64,000 nt of DNA from Lutraria lutraria (GCA_964023205.1 OZ026837.1:13059479-13123478); one strand, 5' to 3'; numbered from the stretch's first letter, positions 35,911 to 47,955 are shown. Notes: a model not told the origin generated them from the sequence alone. Made by a program: numbers and translations.

Positions 35911-36419
35911 TGTCATGTGACCTGTCATGGAAGTAAACTTCAAGAAAACGGCGAATTGAACAGAAAAACACGTAAAATCTTCGCTAAAAGAGCTTTCCGA
36001 GATGCGAAATCATTGACAGTTAGTATGTTATAGGTGTTTTATTATGAATTAAGGCCCATTCTAAGAAGTTGTGTCAGTAATTTAACATTTCCACTCTGTA
36101 CATGTGTACCGATATACACGCTGCGATTTTACGACAGTGTGTCGTTTTGTAAAATTTGACCATTTTTCGAGTGAAAAATCTTCAATAGCGAGTTTAGAAT
36201 ATCTTTAAAGGCAGTAAAAGTATACATTTTCTGTTAGCGTGTTGAGTTGCCCACACGTTGCACTACATATGAGTTAAATATTTTGTACTGCATTGCAATA
36301 ACATGGAAGTTTATAACACACGTTGGAAAATTCGAATGGTCGAAGTTCTTTCCCTTCTTTATATATATGGGGTACATGGAAATTTATTTATTTTTTATTT
36401 TTTGTGACAAACCCCTTTG
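35911..36419 (-). repeat. Right terminal inverted repeat of the 20-kb element
   Basis: Inverted copy of 16363-16866 ending TGACAAACCCCTTTG at 36419, directly followed by the duplication GTATCAAT (36420-36427). Differences from the left arm are single-base changes and length differences in the A-rich run. Open frames across it (36247-36456, 36323-36544) are incidental. Confidence 0.85.
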
Positions 36420-36599
36420 GTATCAATTGGATATTGAAAACTTATATAAGACGTAAATATGATATCGGAAACGTAATTATTGAGACTGATTTTAGCGTCT
36501 ACATCGTCTACGACTTGTCTAATTTAATAATATGTAGCTTTTAGCAATCTGACATTTCATTTTATTGTTATTCTTTCAGCTTCCGGCCCATGGGCAACA

Positions 36600-37100
36600 T
36601 GTCGAGCCCGCTGAATGATGTTCACGACATCTCATCTCATTGAAGAAAATGTTTATACCAAGTTATTTCACATTCCTTTAATGAAATTAGAATGTACATC
36701 CCCAGACAAGGAAAATACATTTGACCTGAAAATGTGACTTATGGACCTATGTGTTGCCCAGACACATCATCTCATTGAAATAAACATAAATGCCCAGCTA
36801 TTTCAAAATCCTTCAGTTCATACAGAACAGTCCAGAGAGGGAATACACATTCTACCTTTATGACCTTGACCCTATAGCTACCGACCTACGTCTTATGTGC
36901 GACACACCATCTCAAAGTGTTCAAGAAATATGCCAAGATATTTTTTCAATACATCAGTGCATCAGGTAGCTACAGCATTTGACAGTTGATCTCTAAGTGT
37001 GACATTGAGCTATGAACCTGGGTCTTGTGCACTGCACATCATCTCATGATGTTTAATATTTATGCCAAGTTATTTTAAAATATATGACAATGCATAGGGG
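36600..37100. repeat. Four diverged tandem units, ~135-bp period
   Basis: The word 'catctca..g..g.....tttatgccaagttatttca' recurs at about 36628, 36763, 36903 and 37035. Between the units lie 'gaccttgaccctatagct' and 'gacctatgtgttgc/gacctacgtcttatgtgc/gaacctgggtcttgtgc' words. It lies just outside the right end of the 20-kb element. Confidence 0.65.
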
Positions 37101-37109
37101 AGATATAGC

Positions 37110-39965
37110 TTGGACAAGGGCAGACTAACGTACAGACACACAACTGACATTGTGGCGACTATGTCGAGCTAACTGCAAGCGGGTTCGACAATGAAATGCA
37201 CCCGTATTAATTATAAAAATTCACAGCATTTAATGCCGAGAACGAAATACTATTTAGCGAGGATTATCTAACTTGAGCACGAGCAATTACTTATCTGAAG
37301 AAATGTTGACATATTATCACGTTTACATCTCAAAACACAAAGTATGTCGTGAAGAACCACTATGTTTATTTATCTTATTCCTGGTAATTTTATTCATTAT
37401 ACCCCCACTAACGAAGTGCCTCACGAATGGGATGGAGAACTCGCCTGCAATTTCCAAAATAAGTGAAATATTGAGCAACGCGGTATATACATCAGGCGAC
37501 GCGGTATATACATCAGATAGTAGATAATCGCATGGTTTTGCATAACGACATTTCTGACAGTTTTCACATAAACACTATAGGCAGAATGAAAGCTGATGGA
37601 CAGACTTTTTAGACTTTGCAAGATCATAGCATATGATAATAGAAACATTCCTAGCGAAAGCAATGCAATATTATCTTAAAAATAAGGTTAAATAACGATG
37701 ACAACAGCGGCAAAGCCAATGAAAGCTGAAAAGGATACACTGAAACGACAGTTGAACATTAGCACGTCTCTTGGAACATTCATGGCCTGTCAAAACTAAA
37801 TTAACAGGTTCAGAAAACATTGTGCCAGAACAAGCTAAGTCTAGCGTTATCGTGACTATATTGAAATACTCACGCAACTGCAAGTTGTTCAAATATTCTA
37901 CAGAGGAAGCATTCAGGAATATGTATGACTTCATAATAAGAAGAAATCAGATTTTCATTGCAACATCGCCTGTGCAACGAATTCTTGATAAACACTGCAT
38001 CAATTTGCAAAAATAGAGCTTAATCAGTAAACAGTCCTTCTGCACAATTATTATGATATGGAAGAGTTCAATTGTTATTGTTTAATACTTTGGCGTAAAA
38101 TACTGTAAGTAGTTATTTATTCATTTCATAAACTTTGCGTGACATCATACATATTGCCTTTAGACACGTAAGTGGCCTGTATAGGAGCGTTTACAAACTT
38201 CTCTAGAAAACCAAACAAAGATATTACATACAATTCTCAAAATCCGAAGCGATCGATAAATATTGAGTTTAAACAAAATGCTGTAGACTTCTCTTGTTTT
38301 TCTTGATATATTTAGCCAGCTTAAATATGTTTTTCCTTATGTTACGAAAATATTCTTGCTTAAGGATACATTAATTCATTTATAACACTAGTATAAGTAT
38401 TTATGCACATACAGTGTGTTGATAGTTAGTATATGAAAAAATGTGGTATTGCATTATAAGGACTTAGAAAACGTGTTTTGCCGAAGTTGTTGTGTGTTAA
38501 GTATATAGCAAACTGGCAAACGTTTGACTAGTCCATACCTTTCAACTTTTCACCCTTTAATTGCACGCACTTTTCATTTGAAAATACTGTAGGTGGTGCA
38601 TATAAAGCATAGAAAGACAGCTCTACCAATGGCCTCTCGGGGCTAATCGGCGAATGTGCCAATGTTTCGTTGACTTTATTATTTTTGAGAAATATTCGGA
38701 TACATTCAAAATATTCATCAAATTCTTATAGACAGAATAAAGCCGTAACATTTTGCCAATATATTCCCCCACATGATTTATAATTATTTTACGTATGCCC
38801 GTAGAATATACTACGAACGGCATTACCAAATTTGCTTAAAGATCACAACCTTACACTACGACTTAGGCACGTTTACCTATGCATTTTGGTGTAGTCCATA
38901 TTCATTATAATTTGGATAACAATACTTAATTATTTACACAGGTACAATACCAATTGCGGCGAAGATAAAGCGTATACATGCATTTCAAAGACCTTACTGG
39001 TCCGGTGAATGAAGCCATCTCGATTTTTAGATCAAACTCATAAAATATAATTTATGTTATTACATCACCAGTATAAATTCAATTAAACTTCTCCCGTAAA
39101 AAGTATTGTTTTGTGCCACAATACACAGCGATCATTAAGATTTCCACTTTTTTCAATATATTGTGAGTAATTAAAATTGAAAAGGTAATTGCACTTGCAT
39201 AATTTGTCACTATTTAAAATGAGCGTAAGTCTATTGTGAAAATTGAAGGATCTCTTTGAAAGTTTTGTTACGATTTGAACGAGGTTTTGGATCTAAAGAA
39301 TTATTTATATAGTTTTTCTTCCGTATATTAATAACCCCATTGTGCTTCATGTAAAATAAATTCCCCAACCAATTGATTAGACACTCAATTTATCTGATTC
39401 GACATTCCACTGGGAAAATAGGTTGAGACTTAATTGGACAACACATGACTAATTGACAAACTAGAGACAAAAGCAGAATACAATGAACATAAATGTAATT
39501 TACATTTGAGGAAGTTTGTCTTGCTATATTAATTCTAACAGTGAGATAAGGAAGTATTATTACTGCTGCAGTAATGCCCAGTTTTGATTTATAGACGAAC
39601 AAGCATTGTAGAAAATTAAATTAAGTACGGTGCTTGTGAGTAAAACGTAAACATGCTCACTTGTTACGCCTTGGGAAATTTCTGTATGATATCATTTTCG
39701 TATTGAACATGGTATGGCATGATATTTAATCTTAAAAATACTATATCTTTAAGTTATGTGTATAAAACACAGCAATGAATTCAAACGTCTGATTTAAAGC
39801 AAACTACGTTGTTTTCATTGAATTTCCATTCTTTTAAGTCATGCACATCTACGTATAATCAATTCTAGTTGAACGGAACTAGCTGTGGTATGTGCTGTAA
39901 GTAGCAGGAAAGCAAAGAATTATCTGCAATCGATGTTTTAAATTTATTTTTTATTCTGAATTCTT
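37110..39965. other. No recognised gene; two open frames
   Basis: Plus-strand frames at 37273-37527 (with a hydrophobic stretch LFILFLVILFII) and 37771-38016 (ending RNQIFIATSPVQRILDKH) are open but unknown to me and lack supporting splice sites. A short direct repeat, 'cgcggtatatacatcag', is at 37480-37517. Confidence 0.4.
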
Positions 39966-39969
39966 TTAA

Positions 39970-40339
39970 GGTCCCATAAGCTTATACACGTATTGGTCTT
40001 TATAGGTTCTGTTTGTTCTACAACAGAGGAATACGGCGTGTTTTCCTCTCGGGCATACTTTATAGCAAGCAAAAATGTTTCCGAAACTACTATCGTATTC
40101 TTTTCAATATCATTTAAATAAATACTATTTATAGAACACCTGAGTTTTCCCGCAGTCATGCTATGCACTAGTAGCAAAGTGACGTCACGCGCTCTACATA
40201 TTTTTTGTTTACAAAAACAGTGAAATGAGTGTTTTCAGACGAAAAAGGGCTCGTTTCGTCGGTAATAATTATCTTAGGATAATATCAGCAATTGAATGTT
40301 TTTGCATATATTTTTCTACAGCAAAAAGCTAATGGGGCT
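39970..40339. mobile_element. TTAA-flanked MITE, copy 1, 370 bp
   Basis: Flanked by TTAA at 39966-39969 and 40340-40343. The ends are GGTCCCATAAGCTTA and, from the right, AGCCCCATTAGCTTTTTGCTG. The interior includes 'gttctacaacagaggaatac', 'tctataaatagta'-type sequence and 'gtgacgtcacgcg'. TTAA target duplication is the habit of piggyBac elements; the non-coding body gives no protein to confirm the class. Confidence 0.78.
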
Positions 40340-40344
40340 TTAAA

Positions 40345-41940
40345 TGACAGGAGAAATGATAGGATATCGACATCATCATCGATGCGTTGAAATTGATATG
40401 ATCCCAATATTAACTTTGATACGTTTAAAACATGATACTCAGCCCAATAATTCTGATCTTATTTTGAAAAAAATAATGGATGTTAAAACTTTGAAAAAAA
40501 TTGTACTGTGTTTTTAATGGTTGGAAAATAACTACGCCAGGAATTCTCTGTGGAATGATCCACTCCTAACTTCGTTTAATAGTTTTAGCGAACAAAACGC
40601 GCCATACAATATCAAATAGTCGTGAAGCCAAAATTACAAACAATTTTATGCATGAGATGTTCAAAGACACTTCAGAGAAATCGGAAAACGATCGAGTCTA
40701 GAAATTCGTCCTGATAAAAGTGAGTCCGTCGTGTGTTAGTCGCGTATATCGACGAAACGACAGTGGTGATACGATTCCTGATCGCTCTGTTGATAACAAC
40801 AAGACGGGCTTGTTCTTAAACAGAGACAACTCACTGGAGCATGTTATTCATATTGTTCTGGAAATGGAGTCTTTAATAGGGTTTTAAAGGTACATTAAAT
40901 AATCCCCACAGAATGTGTCATTTATGTATGAATACATTTCAAAGGCAATTGATATCGTGTTTTATCGCAGTTATATGACAGTATATATGATACTAGTAGT
41001 GGATTGCGGAGAAACAATCCCATTTGACATGTTCTGAATTGGAATTTGACAGATTCATAGGAAGGAAAACATCCGTTTGAGCAGTATCAGATACCTTAAA
41101 TGTTGGAATGAAATATCGTGCGGAAGAAGTGTTATTTATTATGAGCATTCTGGATATGGTTATAACAGGTAATCTTTTCTATATTTATCCGTCACTTCAT
41201 TAATTCACGACTTTTCCTTCTATCAATTTAATGGGAGAACGAGAACAATCATGCTTATAATGCTACATTTATAATTTAATATTATTTAATTCACATTCAA
41301 TTATACCATGACAGAAAGTTATTTTTTTCTAGCAACCGCTCATTCTAATATAATTGCACAATGATTGTTTTAAAAGATACATGTCAAAAATAGTTTTAAA
41401 GCGGCAAGAATCCAGTGGTTAGTGCCCTGAGTTCGAATCACAATCGCGGCTGGTACTACCCTTCTATTACAATTTGACAAAAAGGTCGTATTTCTTCCAC
41501 ATGTGGAGATGTTTACTTTTCCTTGTGGAAGGGTAAGTTAGGACTGCTTAGAATACAGTCCTGGTAAGAAAGGTGCTGTGAACATGCCGACGTATACGTT
41601 CAACAGAAAAATTGAGAATCGCTGTTAAACACACGGAAAGAAAGATATAGTTAATGGCAGATTATGCCATTTTATGTGTAAATCAACAGAGCGAAGTTAA
41701 ACCGATTTATACAGAATACAGAAAAGTTTATTTGGCTTAAGCATGATACATCTTATCACCGTGAAACAAATATAGAATAAATACATACATACATGCACAC
41801 AATCAACAATGCTATGAATATAAAGTACTATGAATATAAAGCACACATGTTATGATAAACATTTGTCTAGGGACAACATAATTAACTTATATAACATTAA
41901 ACCACCAATCATTAGATAAATAAATAATCATCATTGTATA
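40345..41940. other. No gene; worn tRNA-like fragment near 41417-41450
   Basis: 'gtggttagtgccctgagttcgaatcac' has a shortened A box joined to a B box, as in a deleted SINE head. The sequence after it ('tctattacaatttgacaaaaaggtcgtatttcttccacatgtgg') may be the SINE body. Otherwise unannotated. Confidence 0.4.
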
Positions 41941-41954
41941 AACATTACATGAAA

Positions 41955-42845
41955 TCAATACAAGATTGATCGTCGTCGGTCAAGGGCTTTGTTTATAAAT
42001 GTTCCGAGTTTGATAAGTTCTTTTTTGTTAGTTGAGGATATTAAGTGTACGAATTTAAACATGCTAGGATTTCTCCTGTAATACATTTTTATATAAATAT
42101 TTCTAATATCAGTATATACGGGGCATACAATAATAAGATGATACTCATCTTCAATGTCGTTTTTTTGTACATAGAACACATTTACGTTGTTCTCGGGGAG
42201 TATTAGTATATTTCCCAGTCTCAATTGCTAGAGGATGAGATGACAGTCTTATTTTAGATAGAATCGTGCGTATCTTCACATTAGTTATCACACTTAAGTA
42301 ATCTGCTAAAATGAAATGTTGTTTTATATTATTATACAGTGTAAGAGATCTGCTGTTTCTAATAACTTCGTTCCATTGTGAAATATAAATGTCTTTGAGT
42401 CTTATAAGAAGTATATTAATAAAACATTTGTGGTTCACCGATTCTGGGAATGTCCACACATCATTAAAGCCTGTCTCTTGTAAAATAAGTCTTACTCTGC
42501 TCACCCAATTGTTGTTTGTTTCTATGTTTTGTAATAACATACTGTACATATGTTTCAATATAAGATTATCACAATCGTTAGAGTTAATTTTTAACCAATA
42601 TTTTACTATACGTATCTTTCTAGTCAATAGCAATGGATAACGTCCGCACTCGCCGTATAGAGCATACTTATTTGTCGATTGTTTTACATGTAATAGTCTT
42701 TTGCAGTATTTCCGGTGAACACGTTCTAAAGTTTCTCCACTTATAGCACCCCAAACTTCACACGAATAGTTTAATATTGAACTAACATATGTATCAAACA
42801 AATTGAATGAAATTTCAATTGGTGTTTCAATATTATTTAATAATA
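41955..42845 (-). pseudogene. LINE ORF2 C-terminal fragment
   Basis: Minus-strand reading: ISFNLFDTYVSSILNYSCEV, WGAISGETLERVHRKYCKRL, LHVKQSTNKYALYGECGRYP and RKIRIVKYWLK, then RTILSKIRLSSHPLAIETGK and a CVLC...H-x4-C zinc-binding word near 42120-42190. This is the region after the reverse transcriptase of Jockey/CR1-type LINEs, as I know it from many mollusc copies. An extra A in the A7 run near 42172 shifts the frame; allowing for it, the reading continues to a stop at 41955. 5'-truncated at about 42845. No poly(A) or target duplication was found with confidence. Confidence 0.75.
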
Positions 42846-43777
42846 ATAATAATTATACTGTAATTGACTTTTTTGTTGAATGGGCAGCTATTTTATTTTA
42901 TTTGACTAACTATATCTGCTATATCTCTTTATGCGAGTAACTCAAATAAACAGCACATTGGTTGGCTTGCTAAATCTATGCTCAATTTTACAAGTATCAA
43001 AGAGGTTGTACACAGTCACAGTAAGCATAGCTTAACAGTTATTTCAGTATATATATTACACAATTATTAAATAATTTGAAGTATTTCATTTCAATAATGA
43101 CAATGTACATGTATTTGAGTTTTAGAATATTTTTTTAGATGTCATGAAAAAGAAAACAAAGTAAAATTAATGTGATATGCGAATAAATCGCGCTCATGAT
43201 TTACAATATTAGTAAGCTAAGGATAAATTGTAAAATGTAATAAATCGAAACATTGAAATAAGTTCAAATAATGCATATTGTTACATGTTTTCGACAAACT
43301 AAGGAAAAAGTTTAGGATCACCGTGAATAAGAATTTTATTCTTGAAGGACTTGTATTTGAATGATACAGAAACACCATCTTGATGATAAAAATGTACTCA
43401 ACCATAAATGACTTTAGAAAATAAAATTTGTAGAGAAAGTAAATATTACTGTGTAGTTGATATTTTAGCTTTGAGAACAGACAAGGAGTGTGCCAAAAGT
43501 GGCAATGGTCTCAGACAAGTAAAGTCACCAGCCTCTAACCGCTGTGAGGACGAATTCCAGCCGGGACCAAATTTTTCAAATGAAGAAGCTGTCAACTAAC
43601 TTACGGAATGTCGTTGTTTCTACCCAAGTGTACACTTGGGTCTTCTCCATCGTTAAAGCTGAAAAGTCGCCGACTGACCTTGGCAGTTTATGCGACTTTA
43701 AACCCCAGAGTAAAGAGTCTGCCAAATCCAAATTTGACAGTAACATATTTACTCCATCACTAAGGCTTTTGATTTTT
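42846..43777. other. No gene; possible SINE-like sequence at 43480-43760
   Basis: The stretch 'cctctaaccgctgtgaggacgaattccagccgggacc' and 'acccaagtgtacacttgggt' (a 20-bp perfect palindrome at 43622-43641) looks like part of a tRNA-derived repeat, but no clean A and B boxes are seen. The open frames here are incidental. Confidence 0.4.
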
Positions 43778-45017
43778 CCATGGTGTTCTATAAATAGTAT
43801 TTATTTCAATGATATTGAAAACAATACGATAGTGGTTTCGGAAACATTTTTTCTTACTATAAAGTATGCACGAGAGGAATACACGCCGGATTCCTGTTAT
43901 AGAAAAAAACACTATTAGGACTAGGGCTGGGAACGAATATGGTTTATGATATTCGAATATTCGTTTTTTATATTCGAATATATTCGAATATTCGTTTTCA
44001 TAGCTAGTTAGTTCTAATCCGATAAACGTGTCTGTTCCTCATACATCGTGTCCGAAATCGGTTGTGTCCGAATACTATGCATGTTTCAGTAAAGAGGTTA
44101 ACTATGAACTTAAATTTACATTGAAAACTAATACCAGTGTAATTGTATTTATTTTTTACTAATTCTAGATGTTATGAATATTTCTGTCGACATTACACTT
44201 GAAATAAAAAGCGTGCACGTGTTTGTGGTCCGTTGGTTGTTTATACAAGTAATGAAGGGAGGTAACTATAACGAGTTTGGGGTATCGTGTTTATTTGTCA
44301 ACAGAAATTACGAGTCAAAACTTTCTTTTTAAAAACATCTACATTGGGCGCAATGTTACAACTTACACGGGTTATTTACTGAAACGAAAGGGCTCCGAAA
44401 TTGGGCCAAAGAATGTCGGCGTTCTTAATATCTTTGATATTGATTTTTAAAGCAGCTCGCCGCCTTGGATTAAACCCCAATGATACTTAAGTGAAAAAAA
44501 TTGGCTGCGTGAAATCTGCGTATGGACCGACGTTTGTAGTCTCATAGCATAATTTGTCATTAACAGACATTCATATTTATAATTGAAATGGCTAACTTTT
44601 AATTAAATTCGTGCAAGCACATCGTTTAACGCAAAAGACTAGTGCATTAAGTGTTTTATTCTTGTCAACCAGGTGTTTGGACTAATTACTGACTATCCAC
44701 ACCAATTGATCGGATTAACAAATAATCGCTCCGTGCTATTGGTTATCTTGACGTATTTATGGGGGTATTGAGAATGGTGCGAACATTTTGTGCCTGCTTA
44801 CCAATTTTGGACGGACTTTTATGGAATTTATACACCTTTTATAGACAGATCTTGAAAACAGTTTTTGCTACTCAAACTGGCTCGAAAAGTTGAAATTCCA
44901 TTTTTTTTCGAATATTCGATTTCGTTTTTCATGTTCGAATATTCGTCGAAGTTCCGAATATTCGAATAAAATTCCCAGCCCTAATTAGGACCAATACATT
45001 TATAAGCTTATGGGACT
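43778..45017. mobile_element. TTAA-flanked MITE, copy 3, left-truncated and split by a hAT element
   Basis: The left part (43778-43921) matches 'gttctataaatagtatttatttcaatgatatt...gaaacattttttctt.ctataaagtatgca' of copies 1 and 2. The right part (44984-45017) supplies 'accaatac...ataagcttatgggact' and ends at TTAA (45018-45021). The break between them is exactly the hAT element 43922-44983. Confidence 0.78.
43922..44983. mobile_element. Non-autonomous hAT element, 1,062 bp
   Basis: ATTAGGAC at 43914-43921 and 44984-44991 is a perfect 8-bp target duplication. Terminal inverted repeats are TAGGGCTGGGAA. Both ends carry several copies of CGAATATTCG-type words within about 90 bp, the sort of subterminal sites hAT transposases bind. 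No transposase frame. It interrupts copy 3 of the TTAA MITE, so it is the younger of the two. Confidence 0.9.
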
Positions 45018-45021
45018 TTAA

Positions 45022-45609
45022 TGCGTGACAGCATTCAAAGAAATTAAGGAAGCGACCGTCTATGTTGCGATTGACACGAACATACAGTATGTAGATATTG
45101 TTATTTCCTTATTTTGTGTTTATTTGTGCAAATTTTTGTGTACAATACTAGTCTGCAGACATTGTAAACGAGCTTATTAAACTATGTGAGACACACACAG
45201 AGGCTAATTAAATCAGAGAACCCGAGACAGAGAATAGAGAGACTTCGCAATATTATGATTAGGTTGTATCCTTCTGTCCGATTCAATTAGCAATTCCATT
45301 TATTTTCTCACGAAGTAAATCGCGTAAATTTTAGATAAAAAACATTGGCTATATTGATTTCATCATGATGACTTACATATGAAGGACTCATCTCTAAAAG
45401 GTCGAATTCCACCTGGACCAGAAACATGTGATGAAACTGTACAGTTAGTTCAGGGTAGGTCGACAGTTCTGCCAAGGTATACACTTAAGAGTCGTCCTCC
45501 ACCATCAAATTCGTCGTATGAACCTGTCTTTAATTGCGACATTTAACCCAATCACAATATATCGTATGAATTCAAATGCTACATTTTAGGTCACATTTGA
45601 AATAATGTT
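45022..45609. other. No gene; upstream region of the Ly6-like gene
   Basis: No TATA box or other promoter word can be fixed. Nothing else recognised. Confidence 0.4.
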
Positions 45610-47955
45610 ATGTACAGAATATACAATTTCTTCTGTTGTGGTCACCAAGTTGGTACATCTCGGGTATATCATTTTTGTCCTCTATTTATTGCATTTTTTG
45701 TAGGTAAGGTGTGTCTTTAGTAGGTGGGTTATCGAACAGAGCAGATGAAATTCATGTGTTTCCATATAAATATTCCTTTCTTATTTATATTTTAAAGTAC
45801 TGTACGTAGTGAATGCTTATGAAGATTTTATAAGTGCGTTTTAACGCAAAACGCAACTAAAGATCGAATGTTCTTCAAAATAAAGCGTAAACGTTTGCAA
45901 TTGGAAGGAATGATTTTTCCCTGAATGAAAATGAAATTCAATTAATACCAAGCACTAGGACAATTATGTGAGTAAAATAATGCATAGAATTATTGGACAC
46001 AATTGAAACTTTGTTTTGTATCCACAGGCATAAATTTACCGTATTTAGTCATCCGATGTATTTCACCAAAACCTTGTCTTTTCTGCTTACACATATTTTT
46101 CGGAAATGACTTTACAACATGTGTTCCGCGAATTATTTGTTAAAGATGTTCAAACGAATTGTATACGAAGAGGCAGATGAGTTGGTACAAAACAATCTCC
46201 TTTACGTCTTGGTAACAGCTTTTTACATCACATTAGGAACTACATGTAGTTGTATTGTTTTTATCGGAGAACTCTTTCATGCACTGCAAGATACATTTAA
46301 TATGCGATTTTAATTTGAAGCTGTTCAATCAACCCTCGGTACTGTCATTAAGCGGGTCTGAAGCCGTTATTAAGTTTGAAGAAATTTAATTCTGAGTCAT
46401 GAGTTAATTTCATTGCGCTGAAATATAATTCTACGGTTCTTTCTTTCCTTGGCGTCTATTAATTTAAAAGAGGACAGCAGTTAAACAATTTATACTATAG
46501 TTTCACACTAATAACTACTATTATCATACTGATATTGTGGACCATTTTGAAAATCCTTAATTATATTGTAGTCATAGCCAGAATGTGTGTCTCCTAATTA
46601 ATACTTCCAAATCTCCAGTTAACCAGCTCTTATCTGTTGTTTTGAGTCATTATTTTTTGCACGCAAATGCTGCCAAACTATAAATCATTCATGTTTGTTT
46701 TGTATGAAACCAATTGTATATGTCTTGGTCATTAGCTCTATAAAAGACTATATGAATTTACGTTTTAAGCATAATTCATCATCCTGATGACCAATTCTGC
46801 TGCACTAATACCCAAATATTATTGAGACAAAAAATATTCGACTGATTACAGACTTAAATTAAAAGCATACTGAAACAAACCGAATTGAATATCAGAATGT
46901 TTTGCTAATTTCAGGGAGCAGTTTACAATGCTGGAAATGTATTGCTAATGACTGTGAAGCCGACCCTGAAGATAATTATAAAGCTTCTAAAGTAAAATGC
47001 AACGATGGTGATAGATGCATGGTTAGTATTATCGTGACTAAGATGTATACAACGTAACCTGATTGTTTGGATTAAGCTGGGCTTTTTCTGACGATAGTAT
47101 TTTGGGGAAGTTGATATTCATGTCATGAAATAAAACAAATATCTCACGTAAGAGATTTCTAGAAGTCTTGATATTATGAAAGAATATTACGGTAAGGCTC
47201 AATGTCGTTTCAAAGACATATCTCTGCTAAGATTTATTTTGCTTAGATTACGACATTTTTCTAACACGATACATCACGAATTTAGATTTAAATTTCTTTA
47301 AACTTTAGCTAAGTACATCTTTTTACATCGATTGTAGAGCAAGTTGTTACAACTTATATTAACTACTCTCGATGACTGCCTCAGGGAGTCTGACCAGTAC
47401 TCGCGCCGAAAGAAGGGTTGGAAAAGGTTCCGGTCAAATTCCGCCACTGACGGGATTCGAACCCGCATCCTCTGAGTTGATAGTCCGGCGTTCTACCCCT
47501 ACACCACTGGTCCTCCCTTAAGCTTTAAGATATCTGTAAAATTACACTATTGGTTGGTATCCAACTTAATAAGCTGTCAATATTTTTGCAGCTTAAGTAT
47601 TGTTATGCATTGGAAAAGTGACGAAAGTTATAATGGTGCTTTTGTAACGTGGAAATGCTTGTTTAATGTAACTCTCTTTTTCCAGAAAGTACGTTATCGC
47701 ATGTTCGACAATGTCACGCATTATGATTCTGTCATACGGACATGCACCAGTACGCCGTGTGATTCTACATCAGTCCAGGATTTTTCAGAGTGTGTAGCCA
47801 CACCCTCACTGTATATGATTGGTGGCTGCACGTTACGCTCGTGTTGTGATGACAGAAACTTGTGTAATAGTAGTGTAAAACTTGGAAATTCATTATTCGA
47901 CAAGTATAGTTCAATAATTTGTGTTGTAACTCTTTTCCTCAAGACTTTGAGATGA
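45610..47955 (+). CDS. Ly6/uPAR-like three-finger surface protein, three exons
   Basis: Predicted secreted, probably GPI-anchored, cysteine-rich protein; target unknown. Exon 1 (45610-45703, 31 codons plus one base) ends in a hydrophobic run, FCPLFIAFFV, that would serve as a signal peptide, with donor GTAGGTAAGG. Exon 2 (46915-47021) after TTTCAG gives GSSLQCWKCIANDCEADPED and KVKCNDGDRC. Exon 3 (47686-47955) after TTTTTCCAG gives FDNVTHYDSVIRTC, GGCTLRSCCDDRNLCN and the hydrophobic tail IICVVTLFL. Phases 1 and 0 agree at both junctions. The CCDDRNLCN word and LQCWKC start are the Ly6/uPAR signature. About 156 residues. The signal exon is the least certain part because its N-terminal region is long; an upstream alternative exon is possible. 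A polyadenylation signal follows at 48119. A minus-strand SINE sits in intron 2. Confidence 0.78.
47360..47517 (-). repeat. tRNA-derived SINE in intron 2 of the Ly6-like gene
   Basis: On the minus strand: 'GGACCAGTGGTGTAGGGGTA' with an A-box-like start, then GCGGGTTCGAATCCCG, a perfect B box (47448-47464), then a body 'ggcggaatttgaccggaacc...ggcgcgagtactggtcagac'. It is not a clover-leaf with a usable anticodon. Confidence 0.72.

Larger units (their letters stand above)
16363..36419. mobile_element. 20-kb P-superfamily-type DNA transposon, with helicase, transposase and PHD-protein genes
   Basis: Both ends carry CAAAGGGGTTTGTCA in inverted orientation. The inverted arms continue for about 505 bp (16363-16866 against 35911-36419) with only scattered differences. 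The element is flanked by a perfect 8-bp direct repeat, GTATCAAT, at 16355-16362 and 36420-36427. Drosophila P elements also make 8-bp duplications, and the transposase inside is of the P/THAP9 type, so ends and enzyme agree. Cargo: PIF1-type helicase (17029-21627, plus), P-type transposase (22302-24650, minus), PHD-finger protein (26121-29201, plus). All three genes have stops or frameshifts, and several later elements are nested inside (19458-21095, 24771-24989, 27227-28713, SINE units and a foldback at 30.3-34.9 kb). Without those insertions the element would be roughly 12-13 kb. What remains uncertain is whether every gene arrived with the element. Confidence 0.82.

Noticed and set aside
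36247..36544. Overlapping open frames encoding hydrophobic peptides
   Set aside because: They lie across the right inverted arm of the 20-kb element and its flank. The left arm does not preserve the frame.
37273..38016. Two plus-strand open frames as exons of one gene
   Set aside because: No recognisable motif, the splice sites between them do not fit, and the hydrophobic run is typical of AT-rich chance translation.
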